In this document: one piece after another, positions 45,011-56,415 of the stretch
Position numbering within the stretch: position 1 is the stretch's first letter
Layout of the letters: the number at the start of each line of letters is the position of its first letter
From: Monodelphis domestica
Lineage: Eukaryota > Chordata > Mammalia > Didelphimorphia > Didelphidae
Assembly: GCF_027887165.1 (NCBI RefSeq)
Contig: NC_077227.1
Span: 347,167,707-347,231,706, forward strand
Direction: 5' to 3'
Length of the DNA: 64,000 nt
The notes under the pieces: model-generated
The model's database searches: none
The model's input: the letters and a program-made list of their open reading frames with translations, nothing else
What the model was told of the DNA's origin: nothing
Translations under genes and position numbers: made by a program

Positions 45011-45359
45011 GAGGGAGTTAATCCCTCATTGCTCTTTGAATGTTGGAGATGTGGTAGAAGGAATTCCTGCTCCAGGACAGATTGGAGAAGGACCCTCTAG
45101 CATATTTGTGACTCTAAAATTCTGGGGTCATGGTTGAAAAAAAGTGTGTCCCATCAACCTGTGCTTGACAAGGAAGGGGAAGATAGACAAATCTGAGCAT
45201 TCTTTTTGGTTCACTGTTTTCCTTTTCAATTTCTCTCCTCTCTGACTACAATAAAATCCAAAGCATTAGACTTGTACAAATGCCCATGCTGGGTGGGAAG
45301 TGGTGATGAAATAACCAGAGGTTGGCCAGTTAGTTAGGTGGTCTTCAAGTTGAGCGTCA

Positions 45360-45900
45360 AAAAGGACAATGGGAATTACTGTAGAGAGTCTTGGACCTCG
45401 GGGTTCTAGTGGCTAGCCATGACTTTGGGTAAGTCAGCACAGTGACACATAGGGGCTGGTGTGCTTCTTTGGGCTCCACTTTCTTCTTCTGAATGATAAG
45501 GAATAATATTAGATAGGCGTGTGTGTGATGGACCCTTTTCACAGTCTGAAGAAACCTACAGACCTCCATTGCTGTCTATGTTCATAATTGAAAGAAATGC
45601 TAAATTTCAGTTAGAGGTTAGTTAAAATAAAGAAATAATTTTCTCCATTTGAGTCAGTGGAGACCCTTGAAATCTACAGACAATCCTGAGGACTACGGAC
45701 CCCATAAGAATTCCTGACCTAACTGATGTCTTAAGTTAGAAATAATACCCTTAGAACTACTCTTCTCATTTAAAAATGAGGAAATGGAGGCTCACAAAAA
45801 TTAGGTGACTTATCTAATGGCAAACACTTGAAGGAGGATTTTACTCCAAGTCCTTTGACTCAAAGCCGGTGATCAGGTCCCAGTTCCATGTCCCTCTCAG
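45360..45900. repeat. Worn MIR-type and other old fragments
   Basis: About 45,760-45,860 has GAGGAAATGGAGGCTCAC and GTGACTTATC. About 45,597-45,720 shares GTTAGAGGTTAGTT and AATAAAG strings with 57,085-57,180, a second copy of an unnamed repeat. Confidence 0.5.
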
Positions 45901-45959
45901 TTCTGACATTCTACATTCCTTCCAGTTCCTTTCCTCCTCCACTCACCCCTTTTTAACCT

Positions 45960-46640
45960 CCTCTCGCAGTCAGTCAAACAGCAGGCATCCAGCCCCATCC
46001 TTACGCGAGGTCTGAGGTGGATTCTGAACCCTGGAGCAGCCCGGTGGCGAGGGAGGGAGGCACGAATCTCGCTCTACCTGCAGGGTCCCTCTCGCCCAGT
46101 TCCAGAACCCCTGTGCTGCTGCTGGCGCTGCAGCTGCCCAGCTAACTTTCTGACTGAGTGACAGGGCCTGGCAGAGGTATGTCAGTGAGTGGAAACAGTC
46201 CTGACATGCCGGCTGTGTGAAAAGCGCTAATTACACTGATGTGGGGTCTGTGCCGTGCGGTCCTTTGCTCAGAGGAAGGATGCGATGCAGGCATGAGAAC
46301 CGGCACTACAGAGGAAATGGGAGAACAGCAGTACCTAGGTCCATCAATAATTCATGGAATGCCAGCAGCAACAAAGGGAAAGAGGGACCAGAACGAGAAG
46401 AACAGAATATCATAAAGCTTTTTAATGGTCTTTTTCTATTAATGTCAGATGGGCGACCGTTTTTCAAGTGGGTGGAAGTTTTCCAAAGCCCCCACAATTC
46501 AGTCACAAAAGCTAAATGCTTCCTCTTCCCCTCCTCCCGTGTCTCAGCTGGAGAGGTTAGCGTTTGCAGGAGCTCTGCACTACAGCTGTAGTTTGGGTGG
46601 GCAGAGCGGGCGCGGGCTCTTTGGAGGGAATTTTTGGTGA
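45960..46640. promoter_or_regulatory. CpG-richer repeat-free island, candidate enhancer
   Basis: About 680 bases without any repeat landmark, with many more CG dinucleotides than its surroundings. It has AAGCGCTAATTACACTG (about 46,223-46,239) and CATCAATAATTCATGG (about 46,343-46,358), both homeodomain-type. A 124-codon frame (46,217-46,591) has no recognisable domain. I read this as regulatory rather than coding, by inference. Confidence 0.4.
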
Positions 46641-46689
46641 AAGCATCAGAGACGATATAGGCAAGTTTCCCCCACTCTGGTTACCCCTC

Positions 46690-46975
46690 CCAACCTAGCT
46701 TCCCTGACTTCTTCCTCTTCAAGTTCTAGCTAAAATCTAACCCTCTTCAGGAAGTTTTGCCTATTGCCCCTTAATTCTAGGGCCGTCCCCTTGTTGATTA
46801 CTTCCAATTTATTCTGTTTCTACTTAGTTAGTACTTAGTGGTTTGCACATTGTCTTCCCTCATTAGACCATGAACTCTTTGAGAGTTGGGGCTTTCTTTT
46901 ACATTTCAATGTATTGCTTGAGTTTAGCAAGTGACTGGCACACTGTAGGCAATTTAAAAATGTTTATTGATTGAA
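46690..46975 (+). repeat. L2 LINE 3' end
   Basis: TTCAGGAAGTTTTGCC, GACCATGAACTCTTTGAGAG, ACTGGCACACTGTAGG, TGTTTATTGATTG. Confidence 0.75.
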
Positions 46976-47084
46976 AAAATAATAGATTAAAATTATTAAT
47001 TAATTTACTAAATTAAAACAATTAACAAATTTTAAAATTATCCATATTTTTAAAGGAATTTGCCATAGTGAACTGAGGAGAATT

Positions 47085-47285
47085 ATAGGAAGGCTGGGCT
47101 CAAATCCTACCTCTGATAATGGGGAGTTCATTTAATGTGTGAACTTAAGTTTTCTCATTTGTAAAATGAGAATAATGGCACCTGGAGTGCCTCCCAGGGT
47201 TGTTGTGAAACTCAACTGAGCTAAAGGGTAATGGAAACTGCTTTGGAAACATTAAAATGCATTACAAATGTAAGTTACTATTATT
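47085..47285 (+). repeat. MIR SINE
   Basis: GGGCTCAAATCCTACCTC, TTCTCATTTGTAAAATGAG, GGGTTGTTGTGAAACTC. Confidence 0.75.
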
Positions 47286-47289
47286 TTTA

Positions 47290-48290
47290 TATTAGCATTT
47301 CAAAAATATTGAAATACCCTCTTTTTATTCTTGCAATAACTGAGAAATTACTTTAAAAAAGTGTTCCAAATGTATAAAATTGATCTTGTTTCACCTGTTG
47401 CTAGTCTCACAGTTGCTATTCCCGCCCCCCCCCCACCCCCATACCCTTTCCTCTTTGATTTGTTTGCTGGCTTTCAGCAAGTAGCTAACACTGTGTCTCC
47501 AGATACTCCCTTTTTTCATTGGATCAAACGAATCATTAGAGATGGAAAACAAACAAACAAACCAAGTGCCCTTTGTCTGTACCACAACTTTTCTTTCCAA
47601 GTGGATACCGTTAATGAATTTAGTCCAAAGTCTATTAAAGGACTGTGTATCATGGTCTTAGGCCAACTGATACAATCCAGATCCAAACTAAGATAATTTT
47701 CCAGTCGTTTAGGACTAAAATTTCCTTGTTTTTGTTCATGCTAACACTTCCCCAAATTGTGTGCTAATCACTGAACACAGAAACAGCAAATCAGACCAAG
47801 CACACAGGTAGACAAGGATGCTTGAAGCTGAAACAAAGAAACAATGTCTTAGAAATCATCTAAATCTATCCCTTATTTTTACAGATGGGGAAACTGAAGA
47901 CCCAATATCAACAAAACCTTTGGCATGAAAATAGTAACTCACAAAAATATTGAGGTGGTAATTATATTTTAAAATAATGCTTGATGTTACAGAAGGGTTC
48001 ACTTAAAATAGCAACATCTTCAAACAACTCCCTTAGTACATTTCACTGTTGGTCACAGATCATTAACTACTTGACAAGAGATATTAAGAATATAGAAACA
48101 TAAAGCTAAAGTGTTAGGAGCCAATGTCCATTAACTATAAATAATAAATGAATTTAAAATAGCTCCAAAAGGAGGAGTTGAGTAAATAAGATTTAATTAA
48201 CCCCCTCCCCCAAAGATATGTTCAACTTTCTAGGAAACCTGCAGATTGTAGAAAGCAAGAGATCCAATGGACAAAGGTTGCTTCACAATT
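47290..48290. other. Unclassified, with small MIR fragment
   Basis: No gene. A C-rich run at 47,422-47,440. A MIR-like TTTACAGATGGGGAAACTG at about 47,878-47,896. Confidence 0.4.
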
Positions 48291-48299
48291 TATCCATAA

Positions 48300-49050
48300 T
48301 ACATTTGCATTCCAGCATACTCAAGTATTAAAATAATAAAAGAAATGCAGAACAACTCTGGTTTCACCTCAAATCCAGGAAAGGTGACAAAAGATGGAAA
48401 TAATTAATATTGGAAGGATTGCGAAAAGATAGGCACAATAATACCCTATTTGAGAAGCTGCAAATTAATATAATCATTATGGAAGACAGTTGGAATTATA
48501 CTTTTTTAAAGTGTCTAAAATGCTCTAGTCTTTGACCCAGAGATTTCATCATCAGATATATATCAAGGAGATCAAAGATGGAAATGAAGATCCCATATAC
48601 CTCTAAATATTCATAGCAGCACTTTTTTATGGGAAACTTAGAATTAGAAGTGAAGCAGATTCCTATTGATTGGGGAATGACTAAACAAATTGTGGAATAT
48701 GAATGTGATGGAATATTATTGTGCCATAAAAAATGAATATGAAACATTCAGAGAAGCATTGGCAGATTTAAGTGAATGATTGCAGTGCCCAAACAGAAAA
48801 CGATACGCACAAAGACTACAAGAATGTAAGCAAAACAAAATGAAATGAAACTTATTGCTTCACAATTATAATGATTAAGCTTGTTTATGGAAAAGAGTTG
48901 GGAAAATGCACCAGACTCCCTTCTCTATAGAGGTGGGGTATCATGGATGTTGAAAGGTGCATTCAGATACAGTTGATATATTGGTTGATTTTGATAACCT
49001 GATTTTTTTTTCTTTCTTTTAACATCTTTGTTATAAGGAATGGCTTGATA
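48300..49050 (+). repeat. L1 ORF2 3' end relic, sense
   Basis: GTGACAAAAGATGGAAATAA, ATTGATTGGGGAATGACTAAAC, GAATGTGATGGAATATTATTG. Equivalent to 24,450-24,900 of the younger L1. Non-coding. Confidence 0.75.
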
Positions 49051-49259
49051 TGTCGGGAAGGTAGGATGGATATTTTCAGATATAATATGAAAAGAAGACT
49101 ATAATAAAAAAGGAAGGTATATAGTAAGGTAATAGAAAGCAAAATATATTAATAAAGTAGGATGAAAAAAGAATACCTAGAATCCATTTCTATATGACAG
49201 TTAAGAAGAGAAATTGGTATGTTGATCACCTAAGATAGTGATTATTAATAGGTATAATG

Positions 49260-49590
49260 GGTATCAGGGATTCACATAATATCAGAGCCAAGAAGGACCT
49301 TTAGGGTTCTTCTTGCATAACTTCTTATTTAATTGTTTTAAAGTTGTATTGGCATGTTTTGTTTTTAAACTGCAATGACTTGCCCATAACGATCTCTTGT
49401 CCTCATTTAAACTCTCCCTTGTAACACAAATCATTTATTTTACAGAGAAGAAAACTAAGACCCAGAGAGGATGAGTGACTTACCCATTATCACACAATAA
49501 ATTAGAAGCAGAGCTAGAGCTTTAAGCCAAGGTTTCCAATTCCAAATTCAGTATAATTTCTGCTACACCATGCTATTTCTTATGCATGAC
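49260..49590 (-). repeat. MIR/THER-type fragments
   Basis: TTTTACAGAGAAGAAAACTAAG, CAGAGAGGATGAGTGAC, GAAGCAGAGCTAGAGC. Orientation tentative. Confidence 0.55.
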
Positions 49591-50517
49591 AGCTATCTGG
49601 TTCATCTGATCAGCAGAGAAAGCCAAATGGAATGATTCAGACCAAAATATTTGGAGCTGAGGATATTGTCTAAATTTCCAGGTTCCTTATCTAGTCTTGC
49701 TTTAGATATTCATTAGCTCAGTGATCCCGGGGAAGTCTTTTAACCTCTCTCATCCTCTGTCACTACACCTATAAAGTGAGGGGATAGAATATATGGTGTG
49801 TTCAGGGGGAACTAGCACCTTTTGTGAAAGAGCTCACCAAGCCCTTTTAAAGGTTACTCACTCACTTTTGGTGTCCAGCAATCGCCCAACTCTCACCCTT
49901 GGCTCCAAGAAGTTGTAGCAGATGCATGGGCTGTACACCTCAGTAAAATTGTCTTGGCTATTAAAAACTTTCCCTGGCCAAATGGGTGAAAAAAAACCTA
50001 TTTGTTCCATTGGCCATGAAGGCAGTTGAAGGAGGAGCAGTGGAGCACTTAGAACTTGGTCAGCCATTGAAGATGCTGAGGTAATCCACTGTATCCTGGG
50101 TCATCACTAGTTGTCCCGACTTTTGTCTTACCCAGAATTTAGGTGACTCTTGAAATAAAATATAAGCTGAGGGGAACTTTATTGCTTGATATGGAGAAGG
50201 TGAACTGAGGGGGAAATCTGTTTCTTCACCAATGGCTGTTCCTCTCTGGCTTTGACTAGAGAAAGGACTGCTGCAGGAACCTAAGCTGTTGAGGGAATCT
50301 GAGGTTGCTTATTGGTAATGGAAGACAGAGAAATACCTGCTGGAGGGATGCTGCCACACATACACAGGGATGCTGGTATACAGGGGACTGCTCTGGGGGA
50401 ATCTGCCTGTTGATCCCCGACAATGGCTGATCTAATTCCTAACCTCATTCCTCCCTCACTCCCTCTTCCAACCCTCTTCTTCTTGCCACCCTACTCCTCC
50501 CAATTTTCCCTCCCCTC
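49591..50517. other. Unclassified sequence before the LTR
   Basis: No gene. A short piece near 50,090-50,150 (GGGTCATCACTAGTTGTCCC) may belong to an old SINE. Confidence 0.35.
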
Positions 50518-51263
50518 TGAACGAATTATAAAATATTCCAAGTTTCTTTCTCAGGTAAGGGGTTTATTGGGATAACAGGATGGGAAACTGAGGTAAGGGA
50601 GATGAGGAAGTCCCTAATCTAAATGAATGATTTTAGAAAGGTTTGAGGAAGTATTCAAGTCACAAACAGTGCCTCTGAGATAGAGAGATGGAGGACAATG
50701 GCTTTTCAAGATCTTTCTTCTTCTTCAGTTAGATTTCTCCTTCTTGTCAATTTCAACTGTCTAAAGTCAGAGAACTTCAAGTAACCAACTCAGCCCCACC
50801 AAAGTCCAAAAGCCAAGTCAATTTCACAAAAGTCTCTCAGCCAACTTCAAACTCCAGAGAGCAAATGTGTGTCCCCCAGAGATCCAGAGACCAAAAAGGC
50901 CCCTAGTCAATTCCAACTGTTCAGAGCCAGAAAGTCAGAGACCAAGTTCAAAAACCAAGTTTCTCTTCTTAGTGTGGCCAGCCAAAAGCCTTCAGGGAAA
51001 AGTATGACTTCCAGTCCCAGACACAGAGACACAAAAAAGTCCCTCCCTCAGCTCCAACTGCCCAGAGACAGAGAGAGATAGAGAGTAAGTTCAGAAACCA
51101 ACTTTCTCCTCTCCCACCAAGTGGCCAGCAAACCCCCAACTCCACTCCAACTGCCACCAACTCAGGGACATTCCACTGGAATCCTGGGTTTTGCATTTTA
51201 GAGCTAGATGCATCTTGGTCCATAAGTCCTGAGAAATCTTCTCTGTCTCATATTTCTATCACA
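50518..51263 (-). mobile_element. LTR (746 bp), antisense, with internal tandem repeats
   Basis: On the - strand it starts TGTGATAGAAATATGAGAC right after a polypurine tract and ends ATTATAAAT-like sequence to TTCA, with an AATAAACCCC poly(A) signal at about 50,560 (complement of GGGGTTTATT). The U3 holds about three diverged copies of a ~130-base unit (about 50,740-50,870, 50,905-51,000 and 51,050-51,150; each has CCAACT, CAGAG and GGCCAGC/AAAAGCC strings). The borders come from TG/CA termini and the tract. Confidence 0.65.
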
Positions 51264-51276
51264 ATCCCCCCCTTTT
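51264..51276 (-). other. Polypurine tract of the LTR element
   Basis: On the - strand AAAAGGGGGGGAT sits directly against the LTR start. In retroviral elements this tract primes plus-strand DNA synthesis, so the adjoining LTR is the 3' LTR. Confidence 0.65.
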
Positions 51277-52290
51277 ATTAGCCAAATAAAATGCAACCAG
51301 CATTTTATTTTTCATGATACTTACCATATTAATAATAATTCTATCTTAGTTCTTTGCTATCTGAAATATACTCTTACACCTCCCCCCAAAATAACAAATC
51401 CTAAACTCATCTTAGCTGTTCTATCTATCTAAATACTAAGCTAGGAATGGGTCACAGGTAAATGGTTTAGGTTGGGGAATTACATGAACATAGTTTTCAC
51501 AACACAATAAGTAACATTTTCCAATCATTACAACAATTCCAATAACATATTGAACATGCATATATTCTAATTCCTAATGTCTATAAATTTACTGAGTAAA
51601 ATTTCCTATCACTAACAAATGCTAACCTATTATCAAAATATAATTCTACACTACTATGTCTCTATTTCCCAAGCCTTAGACCAATTCACTAGGCTATTAC
51701 TATTGAGTAGTTAGATTGTTAATAACTTACGCTAAAAGTTAGCTCGTTAGTCAAGTAGTAGCTTAGTACAACTTTACATATGTACATCCTTGTAGATTTC
51801 TGTGCAAACTCATGCAGAAAAGAAAATCTTTCTGTTTGAATTTCCCACAGAACTTTCTCATCATTGTGTTTATTTGTTGTTGTGCATGTTGTATACTTAC
51901 CCAATCCATGGAATATCTTACTTTGCTATGCAGGATGTGCGTGCAAATGTATATGTGATGTTCACATGTATGACGCTTCCTTACATAAGCTTCATGGCCA
52001 AAAGTTCCAAATCTCACAGTTCCAAAGTCCTTCCATGTTCAGTCACTTTGCTTGAAGAAATTTTCTTCCTTTCCATTCTGGTCCTTTGTCTGGTCTGCAT
52101 GCCATTCGCCTTTGTCTGGACTTGATTGTCCTTCAAATCAGGATACACTGCAACAATCAGGAACTCAGGAACACACAAACAAACCACGAACAATGCATGT
52201 GTGTGAGATTCATACATGAGGGGATTGGACTCATTAACCCCTTAAAGTCTCTTTCAGCTTTCATATATATGGTCTTTTAATTTTATAATC
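51277..52290 (-). mobile_element. Probable internal region of the LTR element, non-coding
   Basis: Sequence upstream of the tract on the - strand. Several frames of 60-110 codons overlap on both strands, and none shows gag, pol or env features. The 5' end is not recognised. Confidence 0.35.
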
Positions 52291-52425
52291 TGTTGATCAA
52301 AATAAACGAGAACAAACCTCTGTATTTGTTGTTCTAAACTGTTAAGCAATCAATGAATTAACAGCTAGCATTTATTTTGCATCTAGGATGAACCAGGCAC
52401 TGGAGATACAGAGAAATTCTAAATT

Positions 52426-52629
52426 TTTTTTTTTAAACCCTTACCTTCTGTCTTAGAGTCAATACTGTGCATTGGCTCCAAGGCAGAAGAATGGTAAGGG
52501 CTAGGCAATGGGGGTCAAGTGACTTGTCCAGGGTCACACAGCTGGGAAGTGTCTGAGGCCAGATTTGAACCTAGGACCTCCCATCTCTAGTCCTGGCTCT
52601 CAATCCACTGAGCTACCCAGCTGCCCCCA
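52426..52629 (-). repeat. tRNA-derived marsupial SINE with duplication
   Basis: Well-preserved antisense copy bounded by a perfect 12-bp duplication AAATTCTAAATT at 52,414-52,425 and 52,630-52,641. It inserted into a MIR/THER-type module (GCACTGGAGATACAGAG joined to CCTGCCTTTAAGGACTC). Confidence 0.93.
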
Positions 52630-52730
52630 AAATTCTAAATTAAAATTCCTGCCTTTAAGGACTCATAGGTTTCTTGGACTGACTAGATAGATTTGAGTTT
52701 GGGGTTAATTAATTGTTAAACTATTTTTTT

Positions 52731-52945
52731 TTCAGTCACATTTGACACTTCATGACCTCATTTGGGGTTTTCTTGGCAAAGATACTGGAGTGGTTTGCCA
52801 TTTCCTTCTCCAGCTCGTTTTACAGATAAAGAACTATGGCTAAAAAGATTAAGTGACTTGTCCAGAGTCATATAGCTATTAAGTATGGGACACTGCATTT
52901 GAACTCAGGTCCTCCCGACTCCAGGTCTATTGTGCCACCTATGAT
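52731..52945 (-). repeat. MAR1-type marsupial SINE
   Basis: CCTCATTTGGGGTTTTCTTGG, TGCCATTTCCTTCTCCAGC, CTCCCGACTCCAGGTC. Confidence 0.88.
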
Positions 52946-52949
52946 CATA

Positions 52950-53110
52950 CATCTAGAAGTGCAAGGGAACTTAAAGGTGGTCCAGTCTAACCTTTTCATT
53001 TTATAGATGAAGAAACAGGTCCAGAGAGGCTAAAGTGAGTTTCCCAAGGTCACCCTATAAATAGATGGCAGATCTGGGATTCAAGCTTGGTTGCTGTGAC
53101 TCCAAGTTAA
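52950..53110 (-). repeat. MIR-type fragment
   Basis: CCTTTTCATTTTATAGATG, AGAGAGGCTAAAGTGAG, GATCTGGGATTCAAGC. Orientation tentative. Confidence 0.55.
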
Positions 53111-53184
53111 ATGTTTTCTCCACTGCAACTATAGGCCATTTCCTCTCTGCCAAGAAGAGGGAAGGATACTGCTGCATTAGCCTT

Positions 53185-53530
53185 CTGGAATTGTGATAGA
53201 TAATTGCACTGATCAAAATTTTTAAGTCTTTCATAGTTTTGGTTTTCTGTACGCCCATCACTGACCCCCACGATATTGTTACAGCATAAATTGTTCTTTT
53301 GGTTCTGTTCACTTCACTCAGCAATAATCAAACAAGTCTTCTCTGATTCCATCCCCTTTTTTTTATTTCTTATAGTGCGATGATATTCCATTCTATTCAC
53401 ATAGCACAATTTGTTCAGCCATTCCCCAATCCTGGGCACTATTTTGTTTCCAGTTCTTTGCTTTAACAAAAAGTGCACTATAAATACATTTGTGCATACA
53501 TAGAAGTCCTTTCTTTCTCTGTCTTTGGTC
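53185..53530 (-). repeat. L1 3' end fragment, antisense
   Basis: CTGTTCACTTCACTCAGC, GTGCGATGATATTCCATTC, GTTCAGCCATTCCCCAATCC. Confidence 0.75.
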
Positions 53531-53634
53531 TCATTAGAGAAGGTAGGGATTGTTAAAAAATTTTTGTGCCATAGACCTCTTTGGCAAGCCTTGGACCATT
53601 TATTTATCAGAGTAGTATTTTAAAATTCATAAAG

Positions 53635-53770
53635 TCTAATAAACATTCATTAAACACTTACTATGTGCTATACACTATGCTAAGCACTGGGGATACAATT
53701 AATAAAAAGATAGTCTCTGCTCTCAAGGAGTTTACAATATAAAATAAAATGCATAGGATTACAAAGATAA
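53635..53770 (+). repeat. MIR/THER-type module
   Basis: CATTAAACACTTACTATGTGC, ATGCTAAGCACTGGGGATAC, GTCTCTGCTCTCAAGGAG. Confidence 0.75.
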
Positions 53771-53968
53771 CCAGTTAGAGTGAAATATATTTATCAAGAT
53801 ATTTAAAAAAATAAGTTCATGGATTTCAGGTTAAGAATTCTGTTAGAGCTTATGCCTGGTAGTGGTATATCTGGGCTAAAGGGTCTGCATAGGTCAATGA
53901 TTTTATGGGGATCTGGTACTAACTTGCTTGAGTTTTTGGCTCAATTCTCAACCCTATCAATTTGATGT

Positions 53969-54175
53969 TATTCAGTCCTTTCAGTTGTGTCTGACTCTTC
54001 CTGATCCTGTTTGAGGTTTTCTTGGCAAAGATACTGGAGCAGTTTGCCATTTCCTTCTCCAGCTCCTTTTACAGATGAGGAAACTAAGGCAAACAGGGTT
54101 AAGTGATTGTCTAGGGCCAGATTTGAACAAAGGAAAATGAGTCGTTTTGAATTTAGGACTACTACTGTATCCACT
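53969..54175 (-). repeat. MAR1-type marsupial SINE
   Basis: TCAGTCCTTTCAGTTGTGTC, GAGGTTTTCTTGGCAAAG, TTTGCCATTTCCTTCTCC, GATGAGGAAACTAAGGC. Confidence 0.88.
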
Positions 54176-54544
54176 TTGATACCTAACTACCCAATCAATA
54201 ATACCCTATCAATAAGTCCCTGTCCTCCCACAAAAGTCCCTCCAACAAAATTGTTTGTTTTTGTTTTTCCTTTTTTTTCTGCCCATCTTTGCCAATTTGA
54301 TGGCTATGAGGTACAATGTCACAGTTTTGTATTTTTCTTATCAGATTTTGAGCATTTTAAAAAACTGAGAACTTTGTCCTCTGTTTCCTTAATTACAATA
54401 AAAGCAGATCATTGATTGGAGTGACAAGCTTGGGAATTTTTGCACTGAGGTCACGTCCATGTATAAGATTCTGTGACAACACAATACTTGAGGTGTCTGA
54501 GAGCTCAGGACACTCCATGGCCATTGGCAAAGAGGCTGTCCAAT

Positions 54545-54785
54545 CCTTACCAGTGATAGGGATAATAATAGCAAGTATTCATATAGGGAATAAAGGTTTA
54601 CAAAGTACTTTGCAGATATCTCATTTTATCCACTTAACCACCTTGGGAGTTAAGTGCTATTAATTGTAATATCTCTTTTACATATCAGGAAACTGAGTCA
54701 GACGGAAGTTAAATGACTTGCCTAGAGTCATAGTAAAGATCTGAGACCAGATTTGGACTTAAGAAGAGAACCATTAGGTACATCT
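54545..54785 (-). repeat. MIR/THER-type CORE-SINE
   Basis: AGGTTTACAAAGTACTTTGC, CATATCAGGAAACTGAGTC, GTTAAATGACTTGCC. Orientation tentative. Confidence 0.65.
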
Positions 54786-54949
54786 TATTTAAATGAACCT
54801 TAGCACTTAATTATCAAGAGTTAAAAAAAATTTTTTTTTACTATTACTTGTTTATTTATACGAGGATCCTAGGAACCTAAAAATTTGGAGATGGACTGGG
54901 ACGAAGAGGCTATTTTTACAGCAATAGATGTACATTTTGAGAGAGGGAG

Positions 54950-55540
54950 CTGAAAGAAGTCTTGATGTTAATTTTTCTTTCTCCCTTAACCCTCAAATAT
55001 TATATTAGAACTGAAAGGCAACTTGGGAATTGTCAAAGATTTCTGCAGGCAAAGTCCACCGTTTCCCATGATTTCAGAGTATCCCGACTGGTGGCAAACG
55101 ATCAGTCAACAAAAATAACAAATGGAAGACAGCTTAATCATTACAGCCATGGGATTGCTTTGCATCTCAGAGCTGCTCCACCATACCGATGTCTGGTCTT
55201 TATTTTTATACCCATTTTCTTGGCATGTAGATACACAAAATCAAAGAGAGATAATTGGAAAAGTGATACATTACCTTTTAACAAATCACTTGATTAACAT
55301 TCTATATTTTTGTATTGTGATTAAAGACAGAATAAAGGTTGCACACAAGATAAATGATTTTGTCACAGGTGGCTTAATTTTCTCATTACTCTGTGAGAAG
55401 GTTTGATCTTACAAACAATCAAGGAAAATTACGTATTGCTTTTAATAAAATGGAATAATTATCAGCAGTTCTTAGAAGACAATTCAACGATCATACCATT
55501 GAAACCAAGGGGTACTGGGAACATAATTCAAATTTAGACT
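54950..55540. promoter_or_regulatory. Repeat-free island, candidate conserved element
   Basis: About 590 bases with no repeat landmark. It contains CTTTGCAT (one mismatch to the octamer, about 55,158-55,165), ACTTGATTAACATTC and GTCACAGGTGGC. The 94-111 codon frames across it have no domain and overlap one another. An enhancer role is inference. Confidence 0.3.
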
Positions 55541-56185
55541 GGTGGCTTCTAGGGAGTTCTTGAGTTACTGATTTGTGTAATCGAGTCATTGAGGCACACT
55601 GAAGCTTAATATACTTGTACTTATCTCTTGGGCCTCTATGATTGATTTGTGTGCTGGCTCCATGAGAATAGGCTTCTGTGAGTGGGAAAGTTTTGGGCTT
55701 GGCCTGTAGCTGCGGTTTTGCTGGGAATTATGTAACTAAGTAAAAGTTAACCCATGATAGTCTTTTTTGGGATTGGGTTTAAGGGTCTGATCTTTTTAGT
55801 GATGTTTTAGAGAATTAGGGTACAGGTGTTTTGCTCTTGCATTATTTCTTTTGAGATTAGGGGGAATAATAATCATGCCAATTCATAGGTAAGGGGCATT
55901 GATGAAAGAGGTCAGGTAAAGGGGGTTGGGTGGGCAATGACATCTCGACAAGGACCACTCTGTGGTCTCCCCAGCTACCATGCATGACTTTGTCAAGGTG
56001 TTGTGCTCTGATGGTTCCCAGTAAAAGACCATCTCCTTAGCTTTATAAAGGAGTTCTCAGAGAAAGAAGTGACTTTCTTAGAGTCACAATAGAAGGTTTG
56101 TTCAGGTCTTAATTGGAGCAAGATAGAATCAAACAAAATTCAAAACATATAGACTATCAGATTTGTAGGCAAAGAAGAAAACAAG
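55541..56185. other. Unclassified sequence
   Basis: No repeat or gene recognised. Confidence 0.4.
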
Positions 56186-56187
56186 CA

Positions 56188-56415
56188 TTTTATTAAGCAT
56201 CTACTATCTTCCAGGCTCTGTGGTAGGCATGCTTCCTTATAACCACCCTGAGAGGTAAAAGCTATTATTGTTCCCATTTTACAGAGAAGCTGAAGCAAAC
56301 AGAGGCTGTGACTTGTCTTGGATCACACAGCTGATAAATGTCCCAAGTCATTTGAACTTGAGTCTTCCTGACTCAAGGTCCAATGCTGATATATTGTTCC
56401 ATCTAGCTGCCAGAA
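56188..56415 (-). repeat. MIR/THER-type CORE-SINE
   Basis: TTATTAAGCATCTACTATC, CCATTTTACAGAGAAGCTG, TCACACAGCTGATAAATG, CTTCCTGACTCAAGGTCC. Orientation tentative. Confidence 0.7.

Noticed and set aside
46217..46591. 124-codon frame in the CpG-richer island
   Set aside because: No recognisable domain and no splice or poly(A) context; overlapping frames on both strands are similarly open.
51802..52125. 107-codon frame in the LTR element interior, considered as env
   Set aside because: Wrong strand for the element and no envelope features; overlapping frames are equally open.
54962..55406. 94-111 codon frames in a repeat-free island
   Set aside because: Two overlapping frames with no domains; more likely open by chance in unique sequence.
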